Source: Alphaproteobacteria bacterium (lineage in GTDB: Bacteria > Pseudomonadota > Alphaproteobacteria > Sphingomonadales > Emcibacteraceae). From it: 36,982 nt of DNA. Below the pieces are notes generated by a model. It saw only the letters and a program-made list of their open reading frames with translations. It was not told where the DNA came from and ran no database searches. The position numbers and the translations under genes are program-made. Numbering within the stretch: the first letter of the stretch is position 1; each line of letters starts with the position of its first letter. The stretch spans positions 1 to 36,982 of the forward strand of contig JAGREE010000025.1 in NCBI GenBank assembly GCA_020446675.1. The letters are read 5' to 3'. This document shows, one piece after another, positions 24,722-34,118 of the stretch.

Positions 24722-25273
24722 ATGACAGATCAACCAAATGGCTGGCGCGGCACGACTATTTTAAGTGTCCGCAAAAATGACAAAGTCGTTGTTGTCGGCG
24801 ACGGTCAGGTATCGCTTGGCAACACGGTCATCAAGGCAAATGCCAGAAAAGTAAGACGGATCGGAGATGGGAATGTTATTGCCGGATTTGCCGGTTCAAC
24901 AGCTGATGCCTTCGCTCTTTTTGAGCGGTTGGAAGAAAAACTGGAACGCTTTAACGGTCAGCTTACCCGGGCCTGCGTTGAAATGGCTAAAGACTGGCGT
25001 ACCGACAGATATCTTCGCAGGCTTGAAGCCATGATGGCCGTTGTTGACAAGGATGTTTCCCTAATTCTTACCGGAAATGGTGATGTTCTTGAGCCCTCAG
25101 ATGGACTGATTGCTATTGGTTCAGGAGGCAATTATGCCCTTGCCGCCGCAAAAGCGCTTATGGATCAGGATCTTGACGCGGAAGAAATCGGAAAGCGTGC
25201 TTTAAAAATTGCGGCCGAAATTTGCGTCTATACAAATGATAACCTTACCGTTGAAACATTAGATATTAAATAA
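24722..25273 (+). CDS. hslV: ATP-dependent protease subunit HslV
   Basis: A 183-aa proteasome-beta-type peptidase. A ten-residue start precedes T-T-I-L-S-V-R, so the first of these Thr (residue 11) would be the N-terminal nucleophile after processing. [21 protein letters not shown] and [18 protein letters not shown] are the family blocks, and [16 protein letters not shown] is near the C-terminus. It forms the proteolytic core with HslU. Confidence 0.97.
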   Translation: MTDQPNGWRGTTILSVRKNDKVVVVGDGQVSLGNTVIKANARKVRRIGDGNVIAGFAGSTADAFALFERLEEKLERFNGQLTRACVEMAKDWRTDRYLRRLEAMMAVVDKDVSLILTGNGDVLEPSDGLIAIGSGGNYALAAAKALMDQDLDAEEIGKRALKIAAEICVYTNDNLTVETLDIK

Positions 25274-25288
25274 TACTGGAAATAATAA

Positions 25289-26599
25289 ATGACAACTTTT
25301 TCACCACGTGAAATCGTATCGGAACTGGACCGTTATATTATCGGCCAAAAAGCCGCAAAACGCGCGGTTGCCATTGCCCTTAGAAATCGCTGGCGCAGAC
25401 AGGAACTCAGCGGTGAAATGAAGGAAGAAGTTCTGCCCAAAAATATTCTTATGATCGGCCCGACCGGCGTTGGTAAAACGGAAATTTCAAGACGGCTTGC
25501 AAAACTGGCCGGTGCCCCGTTTGTTAAGGTCGAAGCAACCAAATTCACAGAAGTCGGCTATGTGGGCCGCGATGTAGAACAAATCATTCGTGATTTGATG
25601 GAAATATCAATCAGCCTGATCCGTGAGAAAAAAAGAAACAGTGTTGTCAGCAAAGCTGAATTATCAGCGGAAGAACGCGTTCTTGACGCACTGGTTGGCG
25701 CGACAGCCTCAGACGATACCAGACAGAAATTCAGAAAAATGCTGCGTGAAGGCCAGCTGGATGATAAGGAAATTGAAGTCGATGTTCTGGAGAATCAGAG
25801 TTCCAGCATGCCATCATTTGAAATTCCAGGAATGCCGGGTGCCAGTATGGGTATGTTAAATCTTGGTGATATTCTGGGCGGTCAGTTCGGCCAAAAAACC
25901 GAAAAGAAAAAAATGCCTGTATCAGAAGCTCTTGAGGTTCTCTGCGGCGATGAGGCAGAAAAACTGCTGGATGAAGACAGTATTATCCGCGAGGCCATCG
26001 AAAATACCGAACAAACGGGCATCGTATTCATAGACGAAATTGATAAAATTGCCGGTAGGTCTAACCGAAACAGTGGTGAAGTCAGCCGCGAAGGCGTTCA
26101 GCGCGATCTGTTGCCGCTTATTGAGGGATGTACAATATCAACCAAGTACGGCAACATTAAAACCGACCATATATTATTTATTGCTTCCGGTGCATTTTCC
26201 GTCGCCAAACCATCAGACCTACTTCCCGAATTGCAGGGCCGTTTGCCGATCAGAGTTGAGCTGGACGCCCTTACCGAGGATGATTTCAAACATATTCTTG
26301 TGGAACCGGATTTCAGTCTGATTAAACAGTATGTTGCCCTTCTTGGTACTGAAGATATTACGCTGAACTTTACGGAAGATGGTATTGCGGCCATTGCCAA
26401 AATGTCAGCAAATATTAACGAAAATGTTGAAAATATTGGCGCACGAAGACTGCATACGGTGCTTGAACGTGTTCTGGATGAAATCAGCTTTGACGCAACC
26501 GATATGCCAGCAACAGAAGTTAAAATTGACGCCGACTATGTCACTAAACATATCGGTAATCTGGCGGATACATCTGACCTGTCTAAATTTATTCTTTAA
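25289..26599 (+). CDS. hslU: ATP-dependent protease ATPase subunit HslU
   Basis: A 436-aa AAA+ unfoldase. It has a start typical of HslU ([20 protein letters not shown]), Walker [10 protein letters not shown] (about 55-63), pore motif region [14 protein letters not shown], an inserted I-domain (about 110-240) rich in charged residues, Walker [13 protein letters not shown] (about 244-255), sensor-2 [16 protein letters not shown] and the HslV-contacting C-terminal DLSKFIL. It starts 15 bp after hslV. Confidence 0.97.
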   Translation: MTTFSPREIVSELDRYIIGQKAAKRAVAIALRNRWRRQELSGEMKEEVLPKNILMIGPTGVGKTEISRRLAKLAGAPFVKVEATKFTEVGYVGRDVEQIIRDLMEISISLIREKKRNSVVSKAELSAEERVLDALVGATASDDTRQKFRKMLREGQLDDKEIEVDVLENQSSSMPSFEIPGMPGASMGMLNLGDILGGQFGQKTEKKKMPVSEALEVLCGDEAEKLLDEDSIIREAIENTEQTGIVFIDEIDKIAGRSNRNSGEVSREGVQRDLLPLIEGCTISTKYGNIKTDHILFIASGAFSVAKPSDLLPELQGRLPIRVELDALTEDDFKHILVEPDFSLIKQYVALLGTEDITLNFTEDGIAAIAKMSANINENVENIGARRLHTVLERVLDEISFDATDMPATEVKIDADYVTKHIGNLADTSDLSKFIL

Positions 26600-26716
26600 T
26601 GAATAATTTTTCGACGTGGGGCAGTCTTGATCTTTAAATAGTGGACTGTTTCGAACCAAGTTGGCTATAGTCCTTACAAATGCTGCTTATACTTTAATAA
26701 ATTATGAGAAATATAA

Positions 26717-27580
26717 ATGTCTTCTTCAGCAATTGTGAAATCCTTTTTTGATCCTGATACATTCACGGTGACGTATGTTGTAAGCGACCCTAAGACAGGC
26801 ATAAGTGCAATTATTGACAGCGTACTTGATTATGATGCGAGTTCCGGTCGTACAAGCTCCAAGTCTGCAGATAATGTTATTTCCTATATTCAGGAAAATG
26901 ACTTGAAGTGCGAATGGATACTGGAAACACATGTTCATGCAGATCATCTGACGGCTGCCCCTTATTTAAAGGAAAGACTGGGAGGGAAAATTGCAATAGG
27001 TGATCAAATTACAGAAGTTCAAAAAACTTTTGGCGAGGTTTTTAATGCAGAAAGAAATTTTAAGGTTGACGGAAGCCAGTTCGATCATCTTTTTGCTGAC
27101 AATGAAGAGTTCAAAATTGGTAATTTATCTGCCACCGTATTCCACACACCAGGGCATACACCAGCTTGTATAAGTTATATAATAGATGGCAATTGTTTTG
27201 TTGGTGACACATTATTTATGCCGGATTATGGCACGGCCCGCTGCGATTTTCCTGGTGGCGATGCTGGCATGCTATATGATTCCATGATGAGGATTTTATC
27301 GCTTCCGAATGACACTATTCTTTACATGTGCCATGATTACGGGCCCGGCGGACGTGAATTTAAATGGATAACAACTGTCCAGGAGCAAAAGGAAAAGAAT
27401 ATTCATCTTTCCGGCAAAACCCGTGATGATTATATCGAAGCCCGAACAAAACGTGATAAAGAGCTATCAATGCCAAAATTAATATTGCCATCAGTGCAGA
27501 TTAATATGAGAAGCGGCAAATTTCCTCCTGCTGAAGAAAACGGCACGTCCTATATCAAAATACCCCTTAACAGATTATAA
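26717..27580 (+). CDS. Persulfide-dioxygenase-like metallo-beta-lactamase-fold protein
   Basis: A 287-aa protein of the MBL fold with metal motif T-H72-V-H74-A-D76-H77, H147 in HTPGHTPA, D164 in GDTLFMPDYGTARCDFPGG and a later His in MCHDYGPGG. The spacing and the MPDYGTARCDFPGG block match the ETHE1/Blh group, which oxidises glutathione persulfide to sulfite. There is no rhodanese domain or BigR-like regulator alongside. It ends 21 bp from the convergent 47-aa gene. Confidence 0.85.
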   Translation: MSSSAIVKSFFDPDTFTVTYVVSDPKTGISAIIDSVLDYDASSGRTSSKSADNVISYIQENDLKCEWILETHVHADHLTAAPYLKERLGGKIAIGDQITEVQKTFGEVFNAERNFKVDGSQFDHLFADNEEFKIGNLSATVFHTPGHTPACISYIIDGNCFVGDTLFMPDYGTARCDFPGGDAGMLYDSMMRILSLPNDTILYMCHDYGPGGREFKWITTVQEQKEKNIHLSGKTRDDYIEARTKRDKELSMPKLILPSVQINMRSGKFPPAEENGTSYIKIPLNRL

Positions 27581-27601
27581 ATCACAGCTTATTTTAGTCT
27601 A

Positions 27602-27745
27602 TTAATGACACCATACACCGTGAGTATCCACATGGCGGAACCAATCCAGTTCCGACCAGTAACGGCTGATATCTGCGGGCGGAACGGGGCATTTATAAAG
27701 CCCTTTTTTAAAACATATTTTTTTCTGTTTAAAAGTGAAAGCCAT
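27602..27745 (-). CDS. Cys/His-rich small protein of 47 residues, unknown
   Basis: The ATG at 27745 follows a near-perfect AAGGAGGT ribosome binding site, and the frame ends in TAA at 27602. The 47-aa product has three Cys (11, 19, 46) and three His (39, 42, 47), with a basic first third and the segment SRYWSELDWFRHVDTHGVWCH at the end, Trp-rich (residues 30, 35 and 45). The Cys/His pattern could bind a metal, but no known family is recognised. It has its own promoter (27770-27798) and is convergent with the persulfide-dioxygenase-like gene. Confidence 0.7.
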   Translation of the reverse strand: MAFTFKQKKICFKKGLYKCPVPPADISRYWSELDWFRHVDTHGVWCH

Positions 27746-27769
27746 AGTTTACCTCCTTATTTTTGAGAA

Positions 27770-27798
27770 CATATAGCCTAAATTACAGAATAAATCAA
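27770..27798 (-). promoter_or_regulatory. Sigma-70 promoter of the 47-aa gene
   Basis: On the minus strand TTGATT (27798-27793), a 17-bp spacer and TATATG (27775-27770) form a good vegetative promoter about 25 bp before the start codon, leaving a short leader with the AAGGAGGT site. Confidence 0.55.
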
Positions 27799-27928
27799 GA
27801 ACATTTATAGAACAAATTATTTTTTCGACAAGTATAAAGCGATCTGATATAGAACAACAGCCTTACGGTGAACAACGCACATATCGTTTATAATCCATGT
27901 TCCCCGTAATTTTACTAATTTAAATTTT

Positions 27929-27942
27929 ACAGCTTAAGCTGT
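27929..27942. promoter_or_regulatory. Perfect 14-bp palindrome at the start of the MFS gene
   Basis: ACAGCTTAAGCTGT is fully self-complementary, and after one mismatch on each side two more pairs follow. It lies 3 bp before the first possible ATG (27945) and 18 bp before the second (27960), where a bound repressor or an RNA hairpin would block initiation. No Shine-Dalgarno sequence is seen in this stretch. Confidence 0.45.
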
Positions 27943-27944
27943 TA

Positions 27945-29177
27945 ATGCATGGATATGCTATGGCAAAGAGAGTAAATCTCCTTAATCGAAATGAATTTAT
28001 CTGCATAATGGCGATGCTTATGTCGATTACGGCTCTTTCCGTTGATTCGATGATTCCCGCGCTTGGGCAAATGACAAAAGATCTGAATGTGACAAATGCC
28101 AACGATATTCAGCTTGTCATATCAGCAATATTTTTCGGAATCTCTTTTGGGGTCGTTATTTATGGACCCTTTGCAGACAGTTATGGCCGTAAAAAAGCCA
28201 TTTACGTTGGTGTATCCATTTTTCTTCTTGGGACTTTGATTGCTATTTTCTCGACCAGTTTGAATATGATGCTTCTCGGTCGCGTGATACAGGGATTTGG
28301 GTCAGCATCATGCCGTGTGGTCAGTCTTGCGATTATTCGTGATAAATATGAAGGCCGGGAAATGGCGAAGATCATGTCATTAATCATCATGGTATTCATT
28401 ATGGTCCCTGCCCTAGCACCACTAATTGGACAGACTATTTTGCTTTTCGCCGGATGGCAGGCTATTTTTTGGTTTATATTTTTCTTTGCTGTTGTGGGCG
28501 TCACCTGGATGCATTTTAGGCAACGTGAAACCCTGGCATATGAAAATGTAAGGTCATTTTCATTTAAACCAATACTCTATGGCATGATCGAAACAGTGAA
28601 ACATCCTATTTCATTAGGGTATACATTTGCTTCAGGCACTATGTTTGGTGCCTTCGTTTCTTATTTAAGTTCAGCACAACAGATAATGCAGGTGCAATAT
28701 AATCTTGGTGAATTGTTTCCGATATATTTTGGCATACTCGCTATAGCATATGGGGTTTCGTCTTATATTAATTCAAAACTGGTTGCCAGGTATACTGTGG
28801 AGCAAGTGTGTTTTTTCTTCCTCGTCCTGCAATCATCCCTTTCGCTGGCTTTTCTTATCTTGAGCAGTTTTTCCGGTGGAAATCTGACATTTGAGCTGTT
28901 TTATTTTTATCAGATGGCCAATTTCTTCTGCCTTGGATGTCTGTTTGGAAATTTCAGCAGCATGGCCCTGCAACCTTTTGGTCACATGGCTGGATTGGCC
29001 ACGTCTGTCATCACATCAATTCAAACGTTACTGGCCGTTCTTGTGGGCGGAACAATAGCGCGGCTTTATAACGGCACAGTTCAGCCAATGATTGCCGGCT
29101 TCTTTTTGTGCGGTGCCGTAACCCTATTAATTTTCTTAAAATTAAGAAAACTTTCGTTAAAACAAAAATCCGAATAA
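27945..29177 (+). CDS. MFS transporter, Bcr/CflA-type
   Basis: 410 aa (405 if started at the ATG at 27960, where the family-like part M-A-K-R-V-N begins). Twelve predicted membrane helices; the loop 2-3 motif YGPFADSYGRKKAIYVG is the MFS motif A, and the helix-4 region RVIQGFGSASCRVV with later VPALAPLIGQ is typical of Bcr/CflA drug/H+ antiporters. It lies just upstream of a Fur-box-preceded TonB receptor, so export or inner-membrane passage of a siderophore is a possible role, but the substrate is unknown. Confidence 0.88.
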   Translation: MHGYAMAKRVNLLNRNEFICIMAMLMSITALSVDSMIPALGQMTKDLNVTNANDIQLVISAIFFGISFGVVIYGPFADSYGRKKAIYVGVSIFLLGTLIAIFSTSLNMMLLGRVIQGFGSASCRVVSLAIIRDKYEGREMAKIMSLIIMVFIMVPALAPLIGQTILLFAGWQAIFWFIFFFAVVGVTWMHFRQRETLAYENVRSFSFKPILYGMIETVKHPISLGYTFASGTMFGAFVSYLSSAQQIMQVQYNLGELFPIYFGILAIAYGVSSYINSKLVARYTVEQVCFFFLVLQSSLSLAFLILSSFSGGNLTFELFYFYQMANFFCLGCLFGNFSSMALQPFGHMAGLATSVITSIQTLLAVLVGGTIARLYNGTVQPMIAGFFLCGAVTLLIFLKLRKLSLKQKSE

Positions 29178-29208
29178 CTGAAATTTTTGATTAATATAAA
29201 TTTTAGTG

Positions 29209-29251
29209 TTGCTATTTTCTTTCTTTGTTATTAAGAATCATTCTCATTATC
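29209..29251 (+). promoter_or_regulatory. Promoter with overlapping Fur box before the TonB-dependent receptor
   Basis: TTGCTA (29209-29214), 17 bp and TAAGAA (29232-29237) form a promoter. AAGAATCATTCTCATTATC (29233-29251) matches the 19-bp E. coli Fur consensus at 15 positions on the minus strand and covers the -10 element, so iron-loaded Fur would block transcription. It is followed by further AT hexamer-like repeats (CATTATTAATAAG). Confidence 0.8.
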
Positions 29252-29275
29252 ATTATTAATAAGAAAGATGAGTTC

Positions 29276-31462
29276 ATGATTACCCGAGAAAATGTATTTT
29301 CTAGACATTTAACGACAACCACATATCTGTTATCGACAGCCTGTTTTATGGCATTAAGCAATCCGGTTTACGCACAGGACGGTGCCGAAGTTAATCCAGA
29401 CGAAGTGATTACAGTTACCGCATCACGCAGCCAAAAAAGCGCAAAAGCCATTCCCAGTACAATTACGCTCGTAAGTGAAAACGATCTGGAAAATCAGTTA
29501 ACCATTTCCAATGATTTGTTTGCTGCGATTGGTAATCTGGTCCCCAGCCTGTCACCCAGTATTCAGAAACTCACCAGTTCCGGTGAAAGCTTTCGCGGTC
29601 GTAAACCTCTTTATTTGATTGATGGTGTACCACAAAGTAACCCGCTTCGTGATGGCTCACGCTCAAGCTATACGATTGACCCATATATGATCAGTCGTGT
29701 TGAAGTCATCCATGGCTCAAACGCCATTCAGGGACTTGGTGCCACTGGCGGTATCATTAATTATGTCACACGCGAGGCAAATGATGACGGCTCACTGGAA
29801 CAAAGAGCCGGTTTTCAAATAACATCCGATGATGATTTTCATTCAAACGGCTTCGGATATAAGGGCTTTTATTCAGTCGGGCAGAAAGTTGACAAGTTTG
29901 ATTTTTATTTTGCGGGATCCTATCATAAAAGAGGGATCAGCTATGATGGAAATGATAATATAGTCGGCATCTATTCGGTTCAGGGAGATTTGCAGGATTC
30001 AAAGCAATATGATTTATACGGTAAAGTCGGTTATGAAATAACTGAAACCGGCAAATTATCACTTATGGTGAACCGCTTTAATCTTAAAGCATCCGGTAAT
30101 TATGTGACCGTAAACGGCAATAAAGCCCTTGGTATTCCAACTTCGGGAATGAAAGGGGTTGAACCCGGTACACCGCCAATTAACAGAGCGCTTACATCGT
30201 CTCTGACTTACGACGATAAAGATTTTGCAGGCGGTATTTTTTCTGCCAGCGTTTATTTCCAGGATTTCTCAGCCCTCTATGGCGGCAGTATTTCTGCAAC
30301 ATTTCAGGACCCAGCAATCCCGCCTTTTGGCACCCTTTATGAACAGTCCCGAAATACATCACAGAAGATCGGTGCAAGAACCACATATAACCTTCAGAAT
30401 GTTGCAAATAGCGGCATCAATATGATTACCGGTGTTGACTGGTTAAATGATAAAACATATCAGGAGCTTTATATTACAAAACGCAACTGGGTGCCGGAAA
30501 CAAAATTCAACAATATAGCCCCGTTTATCCAGCTCGATCGTGAAATTGTTTCTAACGTAACCCTCAGCGGCGGCGCCCGTCTTGAATATGCCAGGCTTTC
30601 AGCTGATGATTATGAAACATTGGCCGGCAACACCCGCAATGATCCAATTAACCCTTATCAGATTTTTACCGTTGAAGGAGGATCTCAATCTTTTACAGAA
30701 CCGCTGTTTAATGTCGGTCTGGTTTTTGATGCAACGGATGAAATCACCTTCTTCAGTTCTTATTCTCAAGGGTTCACAATGCCTGACGTCGGCCGTGTTC
30801 TGCGCGCTGTAAGCACCCCAGGCGTCATGGTGGCAAATCTTCTCGATCTTGAGCCGGTCATTTCAGATAATCTTGAATTTGGAGTAAGTTATACAGATGA
30901 AATTTTTGACACAAAATTCAGCTACTTTATTTCAAAATCTGATCTGGGTTCACGCTTAAGCCCAAACAGTGACGGCATTTTCTCGGTCAACCGCGAAAAA
31001 ACGCGCATCAAGGGTTTTGAAGTTGCTCTCAGTGCACAGGTCAATGATTATTTCAAAATTGGTGGGAATTATTCCAACATTGAAGGTCATTATGACAGTG
31101 ACGGTGACAATGTGATTGATACAAGGCTGCCGTCGATTAATATCAGCCCGGATACAATAAATTTATATCTCCAGGCCGATCTTCAGAACGGCTTAACAGC
31201 AAGACTTCAATCCAGTCATTATCTGGACCGTGAATTTGATATTACAGATTCCAGCACGGCCGGTAATTTTGACGGATATACTCTGGTGGATTTTAACCTG
31301 ACTTATCAAAGTGAGGTCGGTAAAATCAGTCTCGGCATCGAAAATCTGCTTGATGAATATTATATAACTTACAATTCACAGACCTATTCGTTTGCAACGG
31401 ATAACCGTTATTTCAGCGGTGTAGGCAGAACATTTACATTGGGATATATGGTGGACTTCTAA
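29276..31462 (+). CDS. TonB-dependent outer-membrane receptor (siderophore type)
   Basis: 728 aa from the ATG at 29276; an in-frame ATG at 29225 is unlikely because its extra codons run through the Fur box. Signal peptide about 1-34 (cut after VYAQ), TonB box DEVITVTASR near 43-52, plug domain with RGRKPLYLIDGVPQS and RVEVIHGSNAIQGLGATGGIINY, then a long beta-barrel with a C-terminal Phe (TLGYMVDF). It would import an iron chelate using the TonB/ExbBD motor; the ligand cannot be told. Fur control is strongly suggested. Confidence 0.94.
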   Translation: MITRENVFSRHLTTTTYLLSTACFMALSNPVYAQDGAEVNPDEVITVTASRSQKSAKAIPSTITLVSENDLENQLTISNDLFAAIGNLVPSLSPSIQKLTSSGESFRGRKPLYLIDGVPQSNPLRDGSRSSYTIDPYMISRVEVIHGSNAIQGLGATGGIINYVTREANDDGSLEQRAGFQITSDDDFHSNGFGYKGFYSVGQKVDKFDFYFAGSYHKRGISYDGNDNIVGIYSVQGDLQDSKQYDLYGKVGYEITETGKLSLMVNRFNLKASGNYVTVNGNKALGIPTSGMKGVEPGTPPINRALTSSLTYDDKDFAGGIFSASVYFQDFSALYGGSISATFQDPAIPPFGTLYEQSRNTSQKIGARTTYNLQNVANSGINMITGVDWLNDKTYQELYITKRNWVPETKFNNIAPFIQLDREIVSNVTLSGGARLEYARLSADDYETLAGNTRNDPINPYQIFTVEGGSQSFTEPLFNVGLVFDATDEITFFSSYSQGFTMPDVGRVLRAVSTPGVMVANLLDLEPVISDNLEFGVSYTDEIFDTKFSYFISKSDLGSRLSPNSDGIFSVNREKTRIKGFEVALSAQVNDYFKIGGNYSNIEGHYDSDGDNVIDTRLPSINISPDTINLYLQADLQNGLTARLQSSHYLDREFDITDSSTAGNFDGYTLVDFNLTYQSEVGKISLGIENLLDEYYITYNSQTYSFATDNRYFSGVGRTFTLGYMVDF

Positions 31463-31476
31463 AGGTCAATGCCATG

Positions 31477-31527
31477 AAGCAGAGGACCGCCCTTCCGCTC
31501 CTCACCTAAACGGTCCTCTGCTTTTTT
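31477..31527 (+). terminator. Intrinsic terminator after the TonB-dependent receptor
   Basis: A 13-bp perfect stem (31477-31489 with 31511-31523) closes a 21-nt loop, and six T follow (31522-31527). It stands between the receptor gene and the PepSY gene, so the PepSY gene is reached only by read-through or has its own promoter. Confidence 0.93.
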
Positions 31528-31551
31528 ATTATCAGCTTCATTGAGTGAAAC

Positions 31552-32640
31552 ATGAAACTCCTTAGAAAAATACATTTATACTTGGGCTTAATTCTTGGCA
31601 TGGCATTCATGTTAACCGCCATATCGGGTACAATACTGGTTTATCGACCTGAAATTATTTCACTTTCACTTGATGCAAAAACTCCCGACTATAAAAAAAT
31701 TGGTGAGGAAGACGCCGTAAAAGCAATTACAGAATTAACAGGCCCTGATATTAATTTTATTGACTTCCCGATGAAGGATGCCCCCTGGTACCGAGTATGG
31801 ACCTGGAACGGAACGATATCTTATTATGATCCCACCACTCTCAAAAAAATGCCGGTAAAATATCATATGACAGAAATCATGATTTTTTTATCTGACCTTC
31901 ATATTCATTTTTTAGGCGGCCATTTGGGCGAACAAATTCTGGGATACACAGGGATCATTCTTATTTTTATGATTATGAGTGGTATTTGGATTTGGTGGCC
32001 ATTTCGCCGCGGGTTTACTTTTAAAGAAATGATCCCGTTCAATTTTAAGCGCAAAACATCACTTAAATCACATCGCTCGTTTGGTATTATCAATGCACTT
32101 GTTATGTTTATTGTCACTTTAACCGGGGTCGCGCTTGTTTTTTATGCGCCCAGCCAGAAAATCGTTTCAACATTTCTGGGGGAAAAGGTCAGCCAGGAAG
32201 ATCTTGATCTAAGATATAAAAAAGCAATCAAAACATTGCCGACCAGTGTTAAAATTGCAAATCTTGAGGATTTCACAAGATACTATTTTAAAAATATACC
32301 GGAAGGTGACCTGGCGCGGTTTTATATGCCAAAACCTGAAACACCGACCATTGCCAGAATCAGGTTCAGATATCCTGAAAGCATGTCGCCATTTGGTGCC
32401 AGTTTTCTTTTTGCTGATCTGGAGAAACAAAAAATTGTCAGATTTGAAGATTACCGTCATGCGCCCGAATATTATCATGTGTCACGCACTTATTATGCAC
32501 TTCATTCAGGAAAAACAGGGGGCATTATATATAAATTTCTTGTAGCCTTATCCGGGTTTGCATTAGCACTCCTTTGCATCACTGGCTTCAATGCATGGTA
32601 CAAAACGGGTAAAAGAAAAAATAAAAATTTTTATAGCTAG
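31552..32640 (+). CDS. PepSY-associated membrane protein (PiuB-like)
   Basis: A 362-aa protein with the PepSY_TM layout: first helix (about 10-32) with the start L-R-K-I-H-L-Y-L-G-L, a periplasmic domain, a helix pair around 125-150 (HIHFLGGHLGEQILGYTGI and IWWPFRRGF), another at about 180-205 (HRSFGIINALVMFIVTLTG) and a last one near 335-355. Conserved His at about 7, 117, 122 and 180 suggest haem binding or a ferric-reductase-like role. Such proteins are commonly encoded beside siderophore receptors, as here. It starts 90 bp after the receptor, behind a terminator. Confidence 0.88.
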   Translation: MKLLRKIHLYLGLILGMAFMLTAISGTILVYRPEIISLSLDAKTPDYKKIGEEDAVKAITELTGPDINFIDFPMKDAPWYRVWTWNGTISYYDPTTLKKMPVKYHMTEIMIFLSDLHIHFLGGHLGEQILGYTGIILIFMIMSGIWIWWPFRRGFTFKEMIPFNFKRKTSLKSHRSFGIINALVMFIVTLTGVALVFYAPSQKIVSTFLGEKVSQEDLDLRYKKAIKTLPTSVKIANLEDFTRYYFKNIPEGDLARFYMPKPETPTIARIRFRYPESMSPFGASFLFADLEKQKIVRFEDYRHAPEYYHVSRTYYALHSGKTGGIIYKFLVALSGFALALLCITGFNAWYKTGKRKNKNFYS

Positions 32641-33001
32641 CCAAAATAATTAAGAACAAATATGAATTTTTATGGTCTTTTACCTACTTCCCGACTCCTT
32701 ATCTAAAGATTTTTTACATCCTCTTTTAAAATTACATGATGATGAAATATCGGTGCAAAACATTAAAGTTGCAAAGCCTTTAGGTAAAAATTTCTTGTGA
32801 ATATGACATTTAGTAAATGAATGATTTTTGTTGAAAATAAAATAGAGAACTCTAGCACAGCATTTTTGAACTCATAAGGTGCTGGAACCTGCATTTACTC
32901 TTTTGTATACTACTGGCTCACCACTTGAAAAAGTTACACACTTGTTAGTGAAATTTTCAAAAATATGCTAGGTATTTATAAATTTGACAAACCGAGCATC
33001 C
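32641..33001. other. Intergenic region without a recognised gene
   Basis: These 361 AT-rich bases separate the PepSY gene from the orphan gene. They hold an odd palindrome, CATTTA-G-TAAATG (32807-32819), and a wide AGCAC...GTGCT pair (about 32855-32884). Neither a T-tailed hairpin nor a clear promoter is visible, and no short ORF with a ribosome binding site was found. Confidence 0.5.
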
Positions 33002-33982
33002 ATGAAAGAAATCAATTTTGCCGATATATTCCCGAAAGACTGGTATCAGAACCCAGAAGAATCCTCCTTTTTGTTAAGAATTTACACAATAGTTCCTGTT
33101 ACAATCAAACAATTAGAAAAAAAATTTTCTCCTTTAAAAAAACCATTTATTGAAGATGGGATACCGATATGGATTGAAGGAGCCAGCATAAATGCAAAAG
33201 GCCTTAATAGCTTTGAAAATAATTTTATTTACAGTGACCCAGAAACTGGGACAATTATTTTACCTACTGTAGTAGGAACAAAAGAACTTCCATTAAGCAC
33301 CTATTTAATAATGGGTTGCCCTCTTAAAATAGACGGGAAAGAATTAGGAGAAGACAAGACAGTCTCAAGATTAAATAGGGTTGAGGCACTTCTAGCTACT
33401 TATCTAGGAAGTAATACAGTTTATAAATTAGTCTTTGAAGCATTCTATCCCGCCCTAGGAAATGAATACCAAGTAGTAAGCGATGTTTACGCTAGAATAC
33501 AACAATGTGACGGCCCTTGGATGGCAGAATATAATTGGCGCTGTGTTGAAGACACATTCTTACAAATTGAAAGCATTACGAATTCCGATAAGAAGGCACG
33601 CATAAAAAGAGCCCTTGAATTTTTTCATAGCGGAAAAAGTGCTAGAGATATAGGTAGAGACGAAAAGTTTTTCTTTTATTGGACAGCAATTACTGTCCTA
33701 TGTGAAGGCAAAGGAACAGCTGATATCAACGCCAGACTTCAAGCAATATATGGCTTTTCTTTTAAGGAAGTTGAAGAAAAGCTTAGGTGGAAAGATATTC
33801 TGAAGGCAAGAAATCTCTTTTTTAAACAAGGAAAGTCCATTCACTTACATAAAGATGCCGAGCGTTATCTGCAATTACTTTTTCTGGACTTATTGAGACA
33901 TGAAATTGATCTCCCTCAAATTAAAGCAGCACTATCACAAATTAATAAACTTGATTTAGATGTACTTGCTTCAAAGGAATAG
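33002..33982 (+). CDS. Orphan protein, unknown function, possible degenerate HEPN-like C-terminus
   Basis: 326 aa from the ATG at 33002 (332 aa from 32984; neither has a clear ribosome binding site). No signal peptide or membrane helix. The first part (about 25-115) looks beta-rich. The C-terminal part (about 195-310) is helical: FFFYWTAITVLCEGKG, then K-A-R-N-L-F-F-K-Q-G and ERYLQLLFLDLLRHEIDLP. The order of these blocks resembles ApeA-like/HEPN domains, whose R-N-x-x-x-H motif here reads R-N-L-F-F-K, so RNase activity would be lost. This likeness is by eye and uncertain. The composition is AT-rich with many AGA/ATA codons, and the gene sits alone next to a tRNA, which may mean acquired DNA. 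Confidence 0.7.
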   Translation: MKEINFADIFPKDWYQNPEESSFLLRIYTIVPVTIKQLEKKFSPLKKPFIEDGIPIWIEGASINAKGLNSFENNFIYSDPETGTIILPTVVGTKELPLSTYLIMGCPLKIDGKELGEDKTVSRLNRVEALLATYLGSNTVYKLVFEAFYPALGNEYQVVSDVYARIQQCDGPWMAEYNWRCVEDTFLQIESITNSDKKARIKRALEFFHSGKSARDIGRDEKFFFYWTAITVLCEGKGTADINARLQAIYGFSFKEVEEKLRWKDILKARNLFFKQGKSIHLHKDAERYLQLLFLDLLRHEIDLPQIKAALSQINKLDLDVLASKE

Positions 33983-34027
33983 ATACAGCGGAATAACACA
34001 TTGGTGTATGTTTAACACGCGAGAAAT

Positions 34028-34104
<77 letters not shown>

Positions 34105-34118
34105 GCATAAGCAAATGA

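Noticed and set aside
26600..26716. CAGTC...GACTG pair after hslU as a terminator
   Set aside because: Only a 5-bp stem with a long loop and a short T-run; too weak to call.
29225..29275. N-terminal extension of the TonB-dependent receptor
   Set aside because: It would translate the Fur box and put a hydrophobic run before the real signal peptide.
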